Assembly (NCBI GenBank): GCA_018389105.1
Contig: JACATO010002189.1
Location: forward strand, 769,001-833,000
Source of the DNA: Nautilus pompilius
Lineage: Eukaryota; Mollusca; Cephalopoda; Nautilida; Nautilidae
Direction: 5' to 3'
Length of the DNA: 64,000 nt
The notes under the pieces are model-generated. The model made no database searches. It was not told where the DNA came from and saw only the letters and a list, made by a program, of their open reading frames with translations. How positions within the stretch are numbered: the stretch's first letter is position 1; each line of letters opens with the position of its first letter. A program made the translations under genes and the position numbers. Shown here one piece after another: positions 12,044 to 25,313 of this stretch.

Positions 12044-12990
12044 CAGTGGATTCCGGTTAATTGGGACACATCGGGACAAAAATATTTGAGAATAAAGCAT
12101 CTGCATGTACAGTGGATTCCGGTTAGTTGGGACACATCGGGACAAAAACATTTTGGCCCAATTAAGCGGCTGCCCCAATTTTTTACGTAACAAGTTAAAA
12201 GTATAAAACAAAAGGCAAACTACTGTTTACTGAGCAACGAAAATATTTAAATGAATTCTGGAACAAATCCGAGAAAAATATTTGTGCGGAAAACAATTTC
12301 AATTTAATGTATTTAGTCCCTGACTGTTAACGATGTTGGAGGAATTTATCGAGTGTAACCTGCCGTGTTCTCTTGATTGACTGCAACTGAACAAAATCAG
12401 CGCAGATATCTAGTGCAGATAATGGACTGCCTTCATTGCCTTCAAGCAAGAAATAGCGTCGTAATCCAGCAATAAATTTCCTGGCATTCTGGTCAGTCCC
12501 TCGCTCACGCTCAGGTGTGTTAACCTCATCACTTTCCTCATCTTCTGATGTCTTTTGGTGTTTTGCTGCAATTTGTTCAACAATTGCGTCCTCAAAAAGA
12601 ATCTTGTCGATGCACGCTAAATCCTCGTAGTTGCGGTTCCAAAATGGCTTCATTTTCACTACCGGTCGTAGCTAACATCTCCAAGCTTCAATGTCTTGCT
12701 GCTTATTTCTCGCCAACTATCGGCGACAAACTGTACTGTTTGTAAAAGGTTAACCCTTGCACTGACTTCTTGGCTGTTGAAAATGATGTCAGTAGATTTT
12801 CTACAACATCTTAAAATTTTTTATGATTGCCATGTCCATTGACTGCACCAAGGATGTGGTGTTGGCAGGCAGCGGTTAAAGTCGTCTGATAGCACACCGT
12901 GTTGCACCAAGTTCAGCAGCCACATCTGTCTGTCTACTACTCCCAGTTCGCAGCTAACCTATGGGTAAGTATTTCTGTTCATCGGTAAGT
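12044..12990 (-). mobile_element. Truncated Tigger/pogo-like element with duplicated terminus
   Basis: The outer end CAGTGGATTCCGGTTAATTG begins at 12044, directly after TA, as in pogo-type elements that insert at TA. The same end recurs at 12110 (again after TA) as part of a 66-bp tandem duplication. Inward, the minus strand encodes the third catalytic block and C-terminus of a Tigger-like transposase. I found no matching opposite terminus, so the element is 5' truncated or rearranged beyond about 12990. Confidence 0.6.
12327..12875 (-). pseudogene. Tigger-like transposase, C-terminal remnant
   Basis: Read on the minus strand from about 12872, the DNA gives LPANTTSLVQSMDMAIIKNF, the DDE-superfamily block around the third catalytic aspartate of Tigger/jerky proteins (usually QPMDxGIIxxFK). 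After at least one frameshift and an internal stop near 12670 comes a 110-codon open frame with KMKPFWNRNYEDLACIDKIL, an acidic stretch (TSEDEESDEVNTPERE) and the end TLDKFLQHR, matching the acidic C-terminal tail common in this family. The N-terminal CENP-B-type DNA-binding domain and the first two catalytic aspartates are missing, so this is a dead fragment. It is a different subfamily from the element at 27.5-29.5 kb, with different termini. Confidence 0.62.
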
Positions 12991-14865
12991 CGTCGAAACC
13001 AGGCCGAAATAGCATTGCCATAATGATATCCGGTCGGGTTTTATTTGAACGTTCCTATATAGTTGTGTGTGTGTGGTGTGTGTACTTTAACGGTCATGAC
13101 CTCGTTATATCCCCGAGTGTTAATCAAAGGCCATCGTGTCAATCTCTGAGGGCATATTTTGATATCGTTGCAATCCTCCCGGAACGGTTTCCTGTAATCG
13201 AAGCTTCAGACTTTAGCCGAGTGTTGATTCGGAAAATCTACGATGTAAAAATGTTTCCATGTCTAACGCCGGCATCGGGGGGGAAAAGTGGCGTTCTATC
13301 GGTAAATTGATATTGATTGGCGAGGTTTTCATCAACAACTCGGCCGAGTACCAAACGTCCATTATCAGTCGTAGATCTACCTCGGTTATCTCTGAGCCAT
13401 AGCTGGCTAATCTTAGAGAGTAAATACAATTCGCCGTCTACTGTCAGCATCCGATGCTAATGTTCCAGATTTAGCTGAAGATCCTGGGAGGTCAGCGTAG
13501 ATGCTACAGGGATAGTTTGAAACAGAATATGGAGTGGTGAAACCTATCACTGTAGAAGATATATTGGCTTTATCTACGGTTTCGCCCACCTTTTCGTAAC
13601 TATAGGCGGCATAAGATTTTAATGGCCAGGCCGACATACACATATTGCGCCCCTGACCGATTAAAACCCTCCTCCATGTAGTCAAAATCCCAAGAATTTT
13701 CTTGTCTCTAGCTTGTTGCAGATTCTCCAGAGACTTCTCAGGCCAGTGGCACTGGCAAAGGGAATTACGGTGCGTTTCATGACTAACCGCATTGAGCCTT
13801 CGAACAGACATTTTACTGAAACTGTGAAGATGGCATTCGGCAGAAAGGCACCCCTGGCGTATCGGTGCATTGCTCAAGATGCCTCTCTCTCATGAAAGCC
13901 CGGGATATTTTGTTCCATTTGTGCACACGGTGGCAGTTCTGGATGGACAGCCCCCCCCCATGCATACTTCGAGATGCGCGGAAAGTACAACCAATACAAC
14001 CAAAGCCTAGATCGATAAGATTTCCCTCAATATTGAAAATACTTCAGTGCTGCACCGTTTTACTTTTGGCTAATATGAAGAAAAATTCGGCGGTGTTCAA
14101 TTTACATCACGGTCTGTATATCAGAAGAGAAGCACCTTTAGTAAGATTTTAAATGAGGAGCAATCTATATACAATGTTCGGGCAGCTCGTCAGTGGAGAA
14201 TCTGTACCTATTTTTGCGAATAATGCAGGGGAGGTAACTATGGAAAGAGCGGTAGATCCGGTTACTTTTCCTAGCCTGCGCACAGACAAGACGAATGCGT
14301 CAGCACCGACTAAAACTCTTCTATTAGAAGAGGGGAGAAAGAGGTGACGCGCGATTGTGATGCCCCGCACTCATCGAGAATTCGCCCTCAAACGCCGCCA
14401 TTGTAGTGCTGCCGCATTCTGCAGGTGGCCGAGTCACTGTCCTCATGAGGAAGGGCGAGAAGCGTGCGGCTGGAGCCCCATCACTCAGAGACCGTTCAGA
14501 CCATAGCAGAAAACTGACTTCAGAGAGAGACAGAGAGAGAGAGAGAACGGGGACAACCACCTAAAAAGAGAGAGAAAAAAGCATTAGTTTTAGTTATTCT
14601 TTCTGTCTCATCGCCCTGACGACGTAAGCCATTCACCTACCGGTTCGATCTGTCTTTTGGATATTGTGGAATTCTAAATAAAACAATCAACCCACTGTAC
14701 AAATTAGGTAACATTAAGTGGAGCCAGGTAGCAATTCGTTTATTGTGAACCTCCGTTAATCGTACCTCTTTTTTTCCCTACTATTTGTATCAAAGGCACT
14801 AAATATTTCTATAGTAATAGTCCAATATCTTCAGAATATATCCCCCGTTATTCTCTCCAGTATAC
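12991..14865. other. Unassigned region with several overlapping open frames
   Basis: The longest is a 154-codon frame on the minus strand (13413-13877), overlapped by frames of 60-95 codons on both strands. None has a domain, signal peptide or catalytic motif that I recognise, and their overlap argues against all being real. Composition is less AT-rich than the flanks, so a decayed element or an exon cannot be excluded. A GA-rich run occurs at about 14521-14575. Confidence 0.35.
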
Positions 14866-14867
14866 TT

Positions 14868-14875
14868 GTGGTGAG

Positions 14876-14914
<39 letters not shown>

Positions 14915-17272
14915 CATAAAGACATTCAAACATAAATACATACATAATCATATACATGCAAAAACATATATACACATACAAACACAAACAAATGCACATA
15001 TACACATATATACATACAGACATATAGACAATAATTCAAACGTACAAACACATAGATACACACATGCACATACACAATACGTGTACAGACAGACACACAC
15101 ACATGCAATAACATACAAACAGATACGCATTAAACAAACACATACACATACATGCAGACACAGATATACACGCACCTACAAACATACACACATGCACATA
15201 CACACATACAAACAGATACACACACTCACAAACACGTCCGCAATACATATTCACACATAAACACATTAAAACAAACAGACATATATGCACACACACACAC
15301 TTATACAAATCTACAAAAACAATACATAAGCGCGCACATATATACACATGCAAATGCATAATACATAATATAGAGAGACACTCATTCAAATATACACACA
15401 TACACAAACAAATACACACATATGCATATAAACATGAAAAAAAACGCCTACATGCAGCCACATAGATATATACATACACTTAAACCCATTCATACACACC
15501 TGTATATATATAAACATGCAGACACATACACATACACACATATGCACACACAAAAATACACGGACATACACATACAAACACATACATACACATATAGACA
15601 CATACTAATTAAAACGTATACACAGACACATACAGACAAACACATATAATAAAAACGCAAATGCAAATACACCCATACTCATACACATACATGCACATAC
15701 ACACACACATACACAAACACACATAGATAGATATACACGCATGCTCATACACAACACACAAAACACAATCACACATACAGACAATCGGATACAGATACAA
15801 ACTCATACTCACAAACACACACGTGCGCACATACTTATTCACCACACAAACACATTAAAACACACATATATGCACACACACACACACACTTATACACAAA
15901 CACATACGTACAAACATGCGTGCGCGCACATGCACACACACATTCACATACATGCATATATAATACATGCATGCATACATACATATATATAAACACACTC
16001 ATTCAAACATACACACATACACAAACAGATAACACATAAGCATATAAACATGAAAAAACACACCTACATGCACACACACGCTTACAAAAATCTACAAGCA
16101 CAATAACACATATAAATACACATTCACAAATACGAAAATACACGGACATACACGCATATACATATACACATACGCATGCACACACGCATTCACATACATG
16201 CAAAAACATACAAGCAGATACATGTATACACAAAACACATACACATGCAAATGCAATTACAGACCATACACATTCAAACACACACATTAAGACATACACA
16301 TTTTCAAACACACATACACAAAAATAAAAACGCGCACATATATATGCAAATACACATACACCCACACTCATACACACATACGCTGAAACCCATATGCATC
16401 CACATACATGCACATGCAAAAACAGATACACATACATGCAGACACATACAGATATACACACACCCACACTCATACACATATACAGACAAACAGATAACAT
16501 ACAAACATATACACACGTGCGCACATATATATTCACACATAAACCACATTAAAACACAATTCATAAGCGTAGATATATACACATACATACACAAATATTC
16601 ACACACACGTAAATCACACACATATAGACATACTAATGAAAAAACACACGAACATAAACACACAGATACACATTAAAACACAGACACATAATATTCAAAT
16701 ATATAGACACAGACGCATACACGCACATACACATATGCATACACATACACACATGCATACACATACACACAAAGATACAAACACACATATATATGCAAGT
16801 ACACATACACCCATACTCATATACACACATACGCAGAAACACATACATACACATACACGCACAGACACACATACATTACACACATACAGACAGATACATA
16901 CACATACACAAGTATATACATATACCTATACACAGACACCACACATATTTAATAAAAACGCAAATGCAAATAGACATGTACATATTCAAACACACACATA
17001 CACAAAGATAAAAACGCGCACACATATATGCAAAATACACATACACCCATACTCATACACACATACGCAGAATCCCACATGCATACACATACATACACAT
17101 ATGCTCATACACAACACATACACACAAACAGACAAACAGATACACATACATATTCACACATAAACGCATTAAATCACATAAACGTATATACAGACACATA
17201 CAAATCTATAAACATAATACATAAGCGCGCACATATTCATATATGTACACATGCACATAATACATGAATACA

Positions 17273-17304
<32 letters not shown>

Positions 17305-19432
17305 GACATACTCATTCAAACAAACACACTTACACAAACAGATAAAACTTAAGCATATAAAGATGAAAAAACAGCTACATGCAGCCACATAGATTTTCCA
17401 CATGAAAATACACACACATACAAACACATATAGACACAAACGAATTAAAAGATATACACTCATACACATACACTCACAACACTCATAGACACATTCATAT
17501 ACACATACAAACACACATAAGCATGCACACACGTATTCACACATACACACAAACACATAAACATACTAATTGAAACATATACACACGAACATAAACACAG
17601 ATACACATACAAACACGTACACATTCAAACGCGCACACATACACAAAGATACAAACACACACATATATGCACATACAACCATACCCATAAACACATACAC
17701 ACACAGAAACACATACATTACACATACATACATTCATACATAACAAGTATATACATACACCTATACACAGACACATACACACAACATACATAATAAAAAC
17801 GCAAATGCAAATACAGACCCGAACACATTCAAAAACACACATACACACACATATATACACATACGCATACACATACATACACGCATACAGAAAAATATAT
17901 ACTCACAAACACACGTGCGCACATACATATTCACACATAAACACATTAAAACAGACAGACATATATGCACACACACACTTATGCAAATCTGCAAAAACAA
18001 TACATAAGCGCATACATATATACAAAAACACATATTCATATATACACATGCACATAATACATGCATACTATATACACACATACGCATATAAACATGAAAA
18101 TACACACCTACATGCAGCCACATACATAGATATACGCATACACTTAAACCCATTCATACACACCTGAAAATATATACACATACAGACAATATGCATGCAC
18201 ATACAAACATGTGCACACACACTTACACAAATCTACAAGCGCAATACACAGGCGCACACATATACACACACGAAAATATATCGACATACACATATAAAAA
18301 CACACACAGACATATACACATGCAAAAACACATACACATACAAGCACCCACACCCACACACATACACACATGCTCATACACAACACATACAGACAAACGG
18401 ATACAGATAAACACATACTCACAAACACACACGTGCGCATATACATATTCACCCATAAACACATTAAAAACACACTTATACAAATCTACACATCTATATA
18501 CACAAACACATATGCATATATACACACATGCACCTAATACATGCATACAGACACATACTCATTCAAACATACACATACACAAACAGAATAAACATAAGCA
18601 TATAAACATGAAAAAACACAGACCTATATGCAACCACATACACAGATATACACATACACTTAAACCCATTCATGCACACCTGCATATATATACACATACA
18701 AGCATATGCACACACACATACACAAGCGCGCACATATATAGACACATAGTAATTAAAACATATACACACGAACATAAACACACAGATAGACATTAAAACA
18801 CATACAGGTATACACACAAAGACACATGCACACAGACATATACTCATTCAAACATACACACATACGCATATAAACATGAAAAAACACACCTACATGCAGC
18901 CACATACACATACAAACATATGCACACACACATTTACACAAATCTACAAGCGCACACATGCACACATACATACACACATATTCACACACACGAAAATATA
19001 CGGACATACGCACATACACATATACATACTTATACAAACACACATTCGCATGCACACACGTATTCACACACATGAAAAAACATACAGCAAATACACGTAT
19101 ACACACAAACATACACATACACATTCAAACATGTAGACTAGACACGGACACATACACGCGCATACATACACATATGCACATACATTACACACACACGTAT
19201 ACACATACAATTACACATACAAATAAGACCCGTACACATTCAAACGCGCGCACATAAACAAAGATACCAACACATATATGCAAATACACACGCGAGCAGA
19301 AACACATATGCGTACACACACACACATACACATGCAAATACAGACCCGTACATATTCAAACGCACACACATAAACAAAGATACAAACACACATACATCCA
19401 TACTCATACACGCATACGCGGAAACACATACC
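14868..19432. repeat. CA/ATAC cryptic simple-sequence array, 4.5 kb
   Basis: The plus strand is almost entirely A, C and T in words such as ACACAC, ACATAC, CATATA and CAAACA, starting with a pure (CA)n run at about 14878-14910. It is impure, and longer modules recur: TAAACATGAAAA with flanking CTACATGCAGCCACAT near 15429, 17356, 18087, 18601 and 18862, and CTTAAACCCATTCAT near 15479, 18144 and 18659. The many long open frames here (up to about 200 codons; His/Thr-rich on plus, Cys/Val-rich on minus) follow from the composition and are not genes. Confidence 0.95.
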
Positions 19433-20976
19433 GATCGTAAAGAAAATGGAGTATGTGGTGCCATCCTTGATAAAAAATTAATTGTCCAATACCGAGTCAC
19501 TTTGGCCTTTGCTTTGCTAGCTATTTTTTCGACGAACATATTCTGGTAATCATAGAAGCCACTAATAACGAAGATGGAGCATGTAGCGGTCTTTTCAAAT
19601 AGAGATCTATGATATCGCGGATTTGGGGGGGTTGCCTGATGAAAATAATTATATGTATAAAAAGATGTCAAATTTGGCTTTATTCTCTTTTTTTGTGCTG
19701 TTTTTCATGGTACGACTCTGGAAGATGTAAATTTAATATTACACAATAAAATGAATAGCAATATTCTATAATTTAATTTTAATTATCATCAAACTATTAA
19801 AATGAGCTGTAGAACTTCACGATTTTCACACGAGGTATGCATCACGTGACGTTGGAGCGTATGCGGTAGTACGCTGCATGTAGCAACGGTGGTTGCCAGG
19901 GTTACCGAAGGAGGGTTTTAAATAACTGGAATTCTAACCTTCATCTATCAGCCGGTGTTTTACGAGTAAATTAGCTTTGAGGAAGAAGCCATATGCATAG
20001 TCAATTCCAAAATGACAGCACGTCTCACAAGTGATATAGACCGTTTTTCTCGTAAATGCAAATCATGCATTAAACTGCATTTGGCAGACTGTCCGCTGTC
20101 ACCACTCCATCCCATCCAGACTCGCATAGTTCTCGTAACCTGCAAGAACGGAAATTGAGATTCCTCTAACTTGGTTATGTGTCTCACTTAGGTGCCATCT
20201 TATCTTTGCGGTGCAGAGACAATGTTTTTTACTTTGTTAATTGATCCGGATAAAATCTTTCATTTTTTAGAATTCATTCTCTTTCTGACAAAATTCCTAA
20301 AATAATACAACGAAGTTAGGGTTAAAAACAAAACCAGTGAACTTTGATTCCCCCACAGAAAGGTTAAGCGATAAACGTCTTGAATTCCTCAAATGTTTTA
20401 AAAGCATTTCGAAGTGACGGCCTCTGTGTAGGCTTGTTGAATAAAAAATGACGTAAAGTACACATCTGAAATATCCAGAGACTGCCGGCACACTTCAGGT
20501 AAACACCGAGTCTGAGATCGACGTCGCTCTTGTCTCCCTAAATTAGTTAGGCAAATATAGCTCGCTCTTAGCACAGAACTGACAACGCTAACAGATTTTT
20601 TGTGCCATTAACATATTAATGGCCAGACAGTTTCGAACCGTACACGATAGAGGGGCATTCGTGCAAGACATTTGCTTTTTAGACCTCTCTCCCCCACCCC
20701 GTGATCGGCTAAACAGGCCTGATCGCTGAACAATCTATCACTAAACTTGTGGTGGTATTCCCTTACAAATCTCTTTAAAGTGGTATTTCATTACGGATCT
20801 CTTTATCACTACACGGATGACTAAGAGAACGTTTTTCAGACGCATCCTCGAGAGAAAACAAGTCTTTTGTGGCTGACGGCCTTGAATGAGTTATTATTCT
20901 TTTGCAAGTGGATTTATGAGATTTGTGGGAATTGTGATAACCTTTCGCCATTTTTGTGCATTTTTTCGTCTTCAGA
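19433..20976. other. Unassigned sequence
   Basis: No supported gene. A short imperfect direct repeat occurs near 20753-20805 (TGGTATTCCCTTACAAATCT and TGGTATTTCATTACGGATCT). Open frames on both strands are short and unrecognised. Confidence 0.5.
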
Positions 20977-21141
20977 ATGGCACAGAAGCCGTTCTCCGAG
21001 GCAGTGCCTAAATACTGTGGCGCCCACGTCATCGACAGCAGCGGATCGGCCAGCCTGATTAGCCGATCTGCCCTCACCAGGCAGCTAAAGACCTATCAGT
21101 ATGTAGATTTAGTGAAACTAGCGGAGTTCCTGTCAAGGATG
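20977..21141 (+). CDS. Candidate 5' coding exon, unknown protein
   Basis: ATG at 20977 lies in a favourable context (AGAATGG) and opens 55 codons (MAQKPFSEAVPKYCGAHV..., ending LVKLAEFLSRM). At 21142 a near-consensus donor follows (AGGATG|GTAAGT), which would end the exon in phase 0. The peptide is balanced in composition, lacks low-complexity sequence, and its second half (LTRQLKTYQYVDLVKLAEFL) looks like a folded amphipathic helix. I do not recognise the family and found no obvious next exon. The frame stays open past the donor to 21333, so a single longer frame is the alternative. Support is moderate to weak: start context, donor and composition only. Confidence 0.35.
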
Positions 21142-21339
21142 GTAAGTCTTGCTGATAACGCTGTCACGCGCTGTTCTCTAGATTGGCTATCTCTTGAAAT
21201 GCTACGATTTACTGCTATGTTTGGAAAATCCAGCATTGATCAGATCTCTGCTGTATTTGACGTCATCACAATCTCCGGAGACACTTCCGGAAGCTGGGAA
21301 CCTATTTTGACTTATTGCCACCATCAAGCTTGATTAAAG

Positions 21340-23555
21340 GTTCATTGACGCAGTTTTCGATCGGGCTGACGTTACTTTTAGCCTATACCACTGATGGCCA
21401 GGCTATCGTTGGTGCTTCTTTTGGGTAACAAACAATTAAAACGTTTGTCGTTTATAAAATTAATAAAAGATCTCCAGAGTAAACAAAAGAAAAAAATTTA
21501 AATTGAAAAAAAAAGTTGAAATTCAATTACAAGTATTGGAATGTTTTCATCTTTTAAACCCCGGCATCCATCTTCGGATGTTCCCGTGGTGTTTAATAAT
21601 GCACAAATTGTTTTAAAATTATTATTATTTATTAGTTTCTAGTTAAATACTCGGAATATTTCCTCATCTTCCCACCTGCTCCCGTAGGTCGCCTTGTTTT
21701 CTAAAGCCAATTCTAAAGTTAACGTAAAATATATATTCTCCCTCTTGGTTCCGCTATTGGCAGGAACACCGTCGTCTTTGGTATCTTCATGTACTAGTGC
21801 TGTTATTAATGGAAGAAAGTTAGTTACCAACCCATCAGTTTTTGTGGCTGGTTTATTAGATACAGTGTCCATTATTTTCTCTCTGCCACAGCGTGGACAG
21901 TTGTGTGTGTTATAGAGAGGGCCGGGGTGGGTTCCCGGACAGGGTGGAACTTCAGACAAGTTTCCTTACTCCAAATATCTCTGTTCACTTAGCAGTAACT
22001 AGGCAGCCTGTTGTTAGCCAATTGGCGAATCGTTTTCCGGGATATCGTTTCTGCCAGTGCGGATGGTAAGTTATCTGCTCTTCTCGGATGCTCCTTGACG
22101 CCAGACGACACCACCTAAAGGCGTGGTTGATCATGTAATATGTGAATGGCCATTTTAAGTTACAAAAGTAACCATTATTAGGGTCCTTATTCTACGTGCG
22201 TCGCTACATATGAAAGTGCCTCCAAGTCTAAGCATACTGATTATCACTTGAACGTTCTTCGCCTTGAATCTCTGTGTATCTGTCTGTCTCTGTCGGTTTC
22301 TCTCTTTTTCTATTTTGCATATTTTTGCTGACTGATGTAATAGAATGTTGGCATTAGCTTTATCCGTTATCTCGATCCAGATTTTCCAGCTTATTACCAA
22401 ATACGCCCACATGGTTGGGATCCCAATGCATGGCAGTTAGAGTGGTTAGATTTTTCCACACCTCCGTGACGCAGATTTTACTCTGTGGTAATTTTCGCTC
22501 GTCCCCTCCCTACCCTTTAATAGCGGGCGCTGGGTTTTTTTTTCTTTCTCTGCGTGGTGTGCTGACAAGCGTATATAACGAACAAACGTATCATCACGCC
22601 GCAGCGCGCTGTACGGAAATCATTTATATATTCCTCGCGCCGTAGTTAATCCATTTCCAAACGAGACGCTTTCGTCTTACGCTATTCGGGCAAACAGAGG
22701 ATTCTATTTCCTGTCCGATACTTTCGCCTGACAACGTAATACCATAGCAACAAAAAAGAAGACAACTATTAAAAATCGATAGTCTTGAGTTCTTTTAAAA
22801 AGGAGGATTTCTTTCTCTCTCTCTCCTGTCACTTCCAAAAGCACCCTAATCAAACATTAATTATCAGCATTAGAAATTCTTGATCTTTCATCTAAAAAAA
22901 CAACAGTTGGGAAGCCATAACTTTGGAAGCACCAATAAAATATCTAATGTTTCATGCATGAATCAGTTTGTTATTGCGTGTACATTTGTGCGCATATTTA
23001 AGTTATTTTACTACTGAGTCTACGATTATGGCTTTTCGTGCTGCTACTATTCCCTTTCCTGAAAACATTTTTTATATGAAAAAGTGAAAGCAATCGAGGC
23101 CGTTTCTGTAAAGTTCATAAGAATTGGTGATCAGTTTCGATGTAATTTCGAATGACTTAATGTTCTGCGGCTTATATAAAAAACACAGTCGTGCCATATA
23201 CAAGACCACAGGTGCCCCCAAATCTATTGATTACTGGCAATGGCACTGTTAATGGTTGAGTAATTTTTATCTGTATTCTTTGTCATTAGCCTTAACATCA
23301 TAAGCTTTTTTGCTACTCTTAGTGAATCTTATCATTTTTGCTTTTTTTACCATATTCTTGGTTGCTGATTTTTTTTTTCTGAAGTTCACTCGGAGTCGCG
23401 TGAGCTGTTACAACGGATTCCAGTTTAATTGGCTGCGGAAGGCAACCCTCCCACTTATAAAAGAGGTCCAACCAGCTATTTAGAAAAATACTTATAATTC
23501 GCGTGTTAAACGATATTAAGTTACAAGCAGTAACGTATGACACCACATACGTCGC
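21340..23555. other. Unassigned; one open frame with a CPxCGR motif
   Basis: A 106-codon minus-strand frame (21639-21959) has CPGTHPG and NCPRCGREK, which could be a zinc-knuckle-like pair, but no longer domain is visible and the plus strand is equally open (21694-21915). The rest, to 23555, shows only short AT-rich or pyrimidine-rich tracts. I do not call a gene. Confidence 0.35.
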
Positions 23556-23559
23556 ACGA

Positions 23560-25115
23560 TGTCAAAGGCAATAGAAAAGATACCTTCGGTGAGAAGAGAA
23601 CGTGGAAGTTCGGAATATTGGAATTTTCCGGAGCTTTGTGTCTAATTTATCAAGGAAAAATCGATTGATGCTTTGAAAGATCGGGCTTGCGAATTAATAC
23701 GAAAGTTTCTGCAGTCTTGATGATGTAAGAAAATCAGCAGATATTCAGCAGAATGCCTTCAGAAAGACCGACGAAGTGTCAGAAGTTGCAGGTAAGATGG
23801 ATTCTATGGGTTCTTGGGAAATTTCAAAACAACAGGAGCCTGTGGCGAAACTGTTGTAGGAAGGAACCACAGGTGACAGTGTTTCTTTTCCAAAAATAAA
23901 AATGAAGGGATTTACCTGCCAATATGTAAAACGTTAAAAGAGCGGATCAATGGTTTTTCAGCTTTTAGTCTGGCATTAGATGAAAGTACAGATGTGATGG
24001 ATTCTGCTCAACTGCCATTTTTCATGACAGGCGCTGACAAGGATTTTCAGATCAGAGGAAAGATGTTAAGAATAAGAAACACGAAAAAAAAAACAAGTGA
24101 AAACTAAGTATCGATATTTGATATTATTTTTTGATAGTAGCTTTATTTTATTATTGATTGTTTATATATGCTAACAACAACTTTATATAAATACTGTATA
24201 TAAAAATTATATTTATTTATTTATTATAAGGAAAAAGCATATCTCTTTAAGAAGTTGAGGAGTGTTACTACTGATGATGCCCGTCAATGGTGGGAAAGAA
24301 TAAGGGATTCACTACAATGGTGTAAAAGGGGAACTACCATCTCCCCGCGAAATTATTCTAAATCAATGGATTATTCAACAAGATAATCTCTGTACTAAAA
24401 TGTTAAAACTGAATTATGTGAGTGACAACGTAATTTCTACTACTAACTTTGTTCGAGCTCATGGCTCAATCATCAACAGTTCCAAGCATTACTTGATGAC
24501 ATAAATGCTGGACATACCGATGTAGTGTCATAGGTTCGCTGGTTAAGGAAAACAGATACTTCGAAACGATTCCATGAACTTTCAGATGAACTCTAAATGT
24601 TCTCAAAAATGAAAGTACACGAACATGAAATATTTTATGATAAAAACTGACTCATTGATTTGGCATTCCTTGTAGATATAACTGGCTATATATCAATTCT
24701 AAACAAGAAGTTACAAGGCAAGTATCACCTCGTTCTCACAATAGGATCACATTCGAAGTTTTCAACAAAGCTAAAGCCATCTCTAAAGTTATCACTTTCT
24801 TCTGATTTCAAACTTTAGAATCTGAACCTTGTGAACCATCTATTTGCAGTAGATGTTAAATCTGTACCAGAGTAATATTCGTTTAAAGGCAGCTTCGAAC
24901 ATTGTGCCTAACAATTTGTATGTAACAAGTAGCAAATTTGTTATTCGAGAAAGCCTGCCATGAGAATAGCGAGTTCGTTTGGAAGTACATAGAAGAATTA
25001 TCAAGGATGGAGTTCGCCAAGTGTAAGGTTAAGAGACTTATCGCAGATTAGCATTTGGAAAGTACCGCGAGATTAAGTTGTACAAACATTGATGCAGACA
25101 TAGATACTATCATTA
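23560..25115 (+). pseudogene. Decayed hAT transposase (GTF2IRD2/ZBED-like type)
   Basis: Translated fragments in order match the core of hAT transposases domesticated as GTF2IRD2, ZBED or FAM200 proteins. FSAFSLALDESTD (about 23958-23993) carries the first catalytic aspartate region. TTDDAR then MVGKNKGFTTMV follows after a frameshift (about 24270-24325), and IIQQDNLCTKML after that (about 24370). VRWLRKT...KRFHELSDEL (about 24532-24594) and LAFLVDITGYISILNKKLQGK (about 24660-24720) are the conserved helical region, and HLESTARLSCTNID (about 25052-25095) corresponds to the C-terminus. Stops, frameshifts and an AT-rich insertion at about 24075-24230 break the frame many times. No terminal repeats or target duplications were found. 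The family match is good; the copy is dead. Confidence 0.75.
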
Positions 25116-25313
25116 AAATAAACAATGCGAAGTACTCCATTAATGTTATTTTAATTACATTATTAATGTGTTATCTTACCTTTCTGATCAATAAACTTTC
25201 TATAATCTTTAGTACCTCAATTTCATTATCTCTACTTGGACTCAGTAATACTGCTTGAATGGTAGCGGTTACTCATGGATTTGTGTGTTGGCCTGTGGCT
25301 ATTGAAGCATATG

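Noticed and set aside
13413-13877. 154-codon minus-strand frame as a gene
   Set aside because: No recognised domain, overlapping frames on the other strand, no splice or promoter support; noted only within the unassigned region.
14799-19671. Many His/Thr-rich and Cys/Val-rich open frames of up to about 200 codons
   Set aside because: A near G-free CA/ATAC repeat has almost no stops in several frames; both strands are open at once.
21639-21959. Zinc-binding protein from the CPxCGR motif
   Set aside because: Only one short cysteine pair, no further domain, and the opposite strand is equally open.
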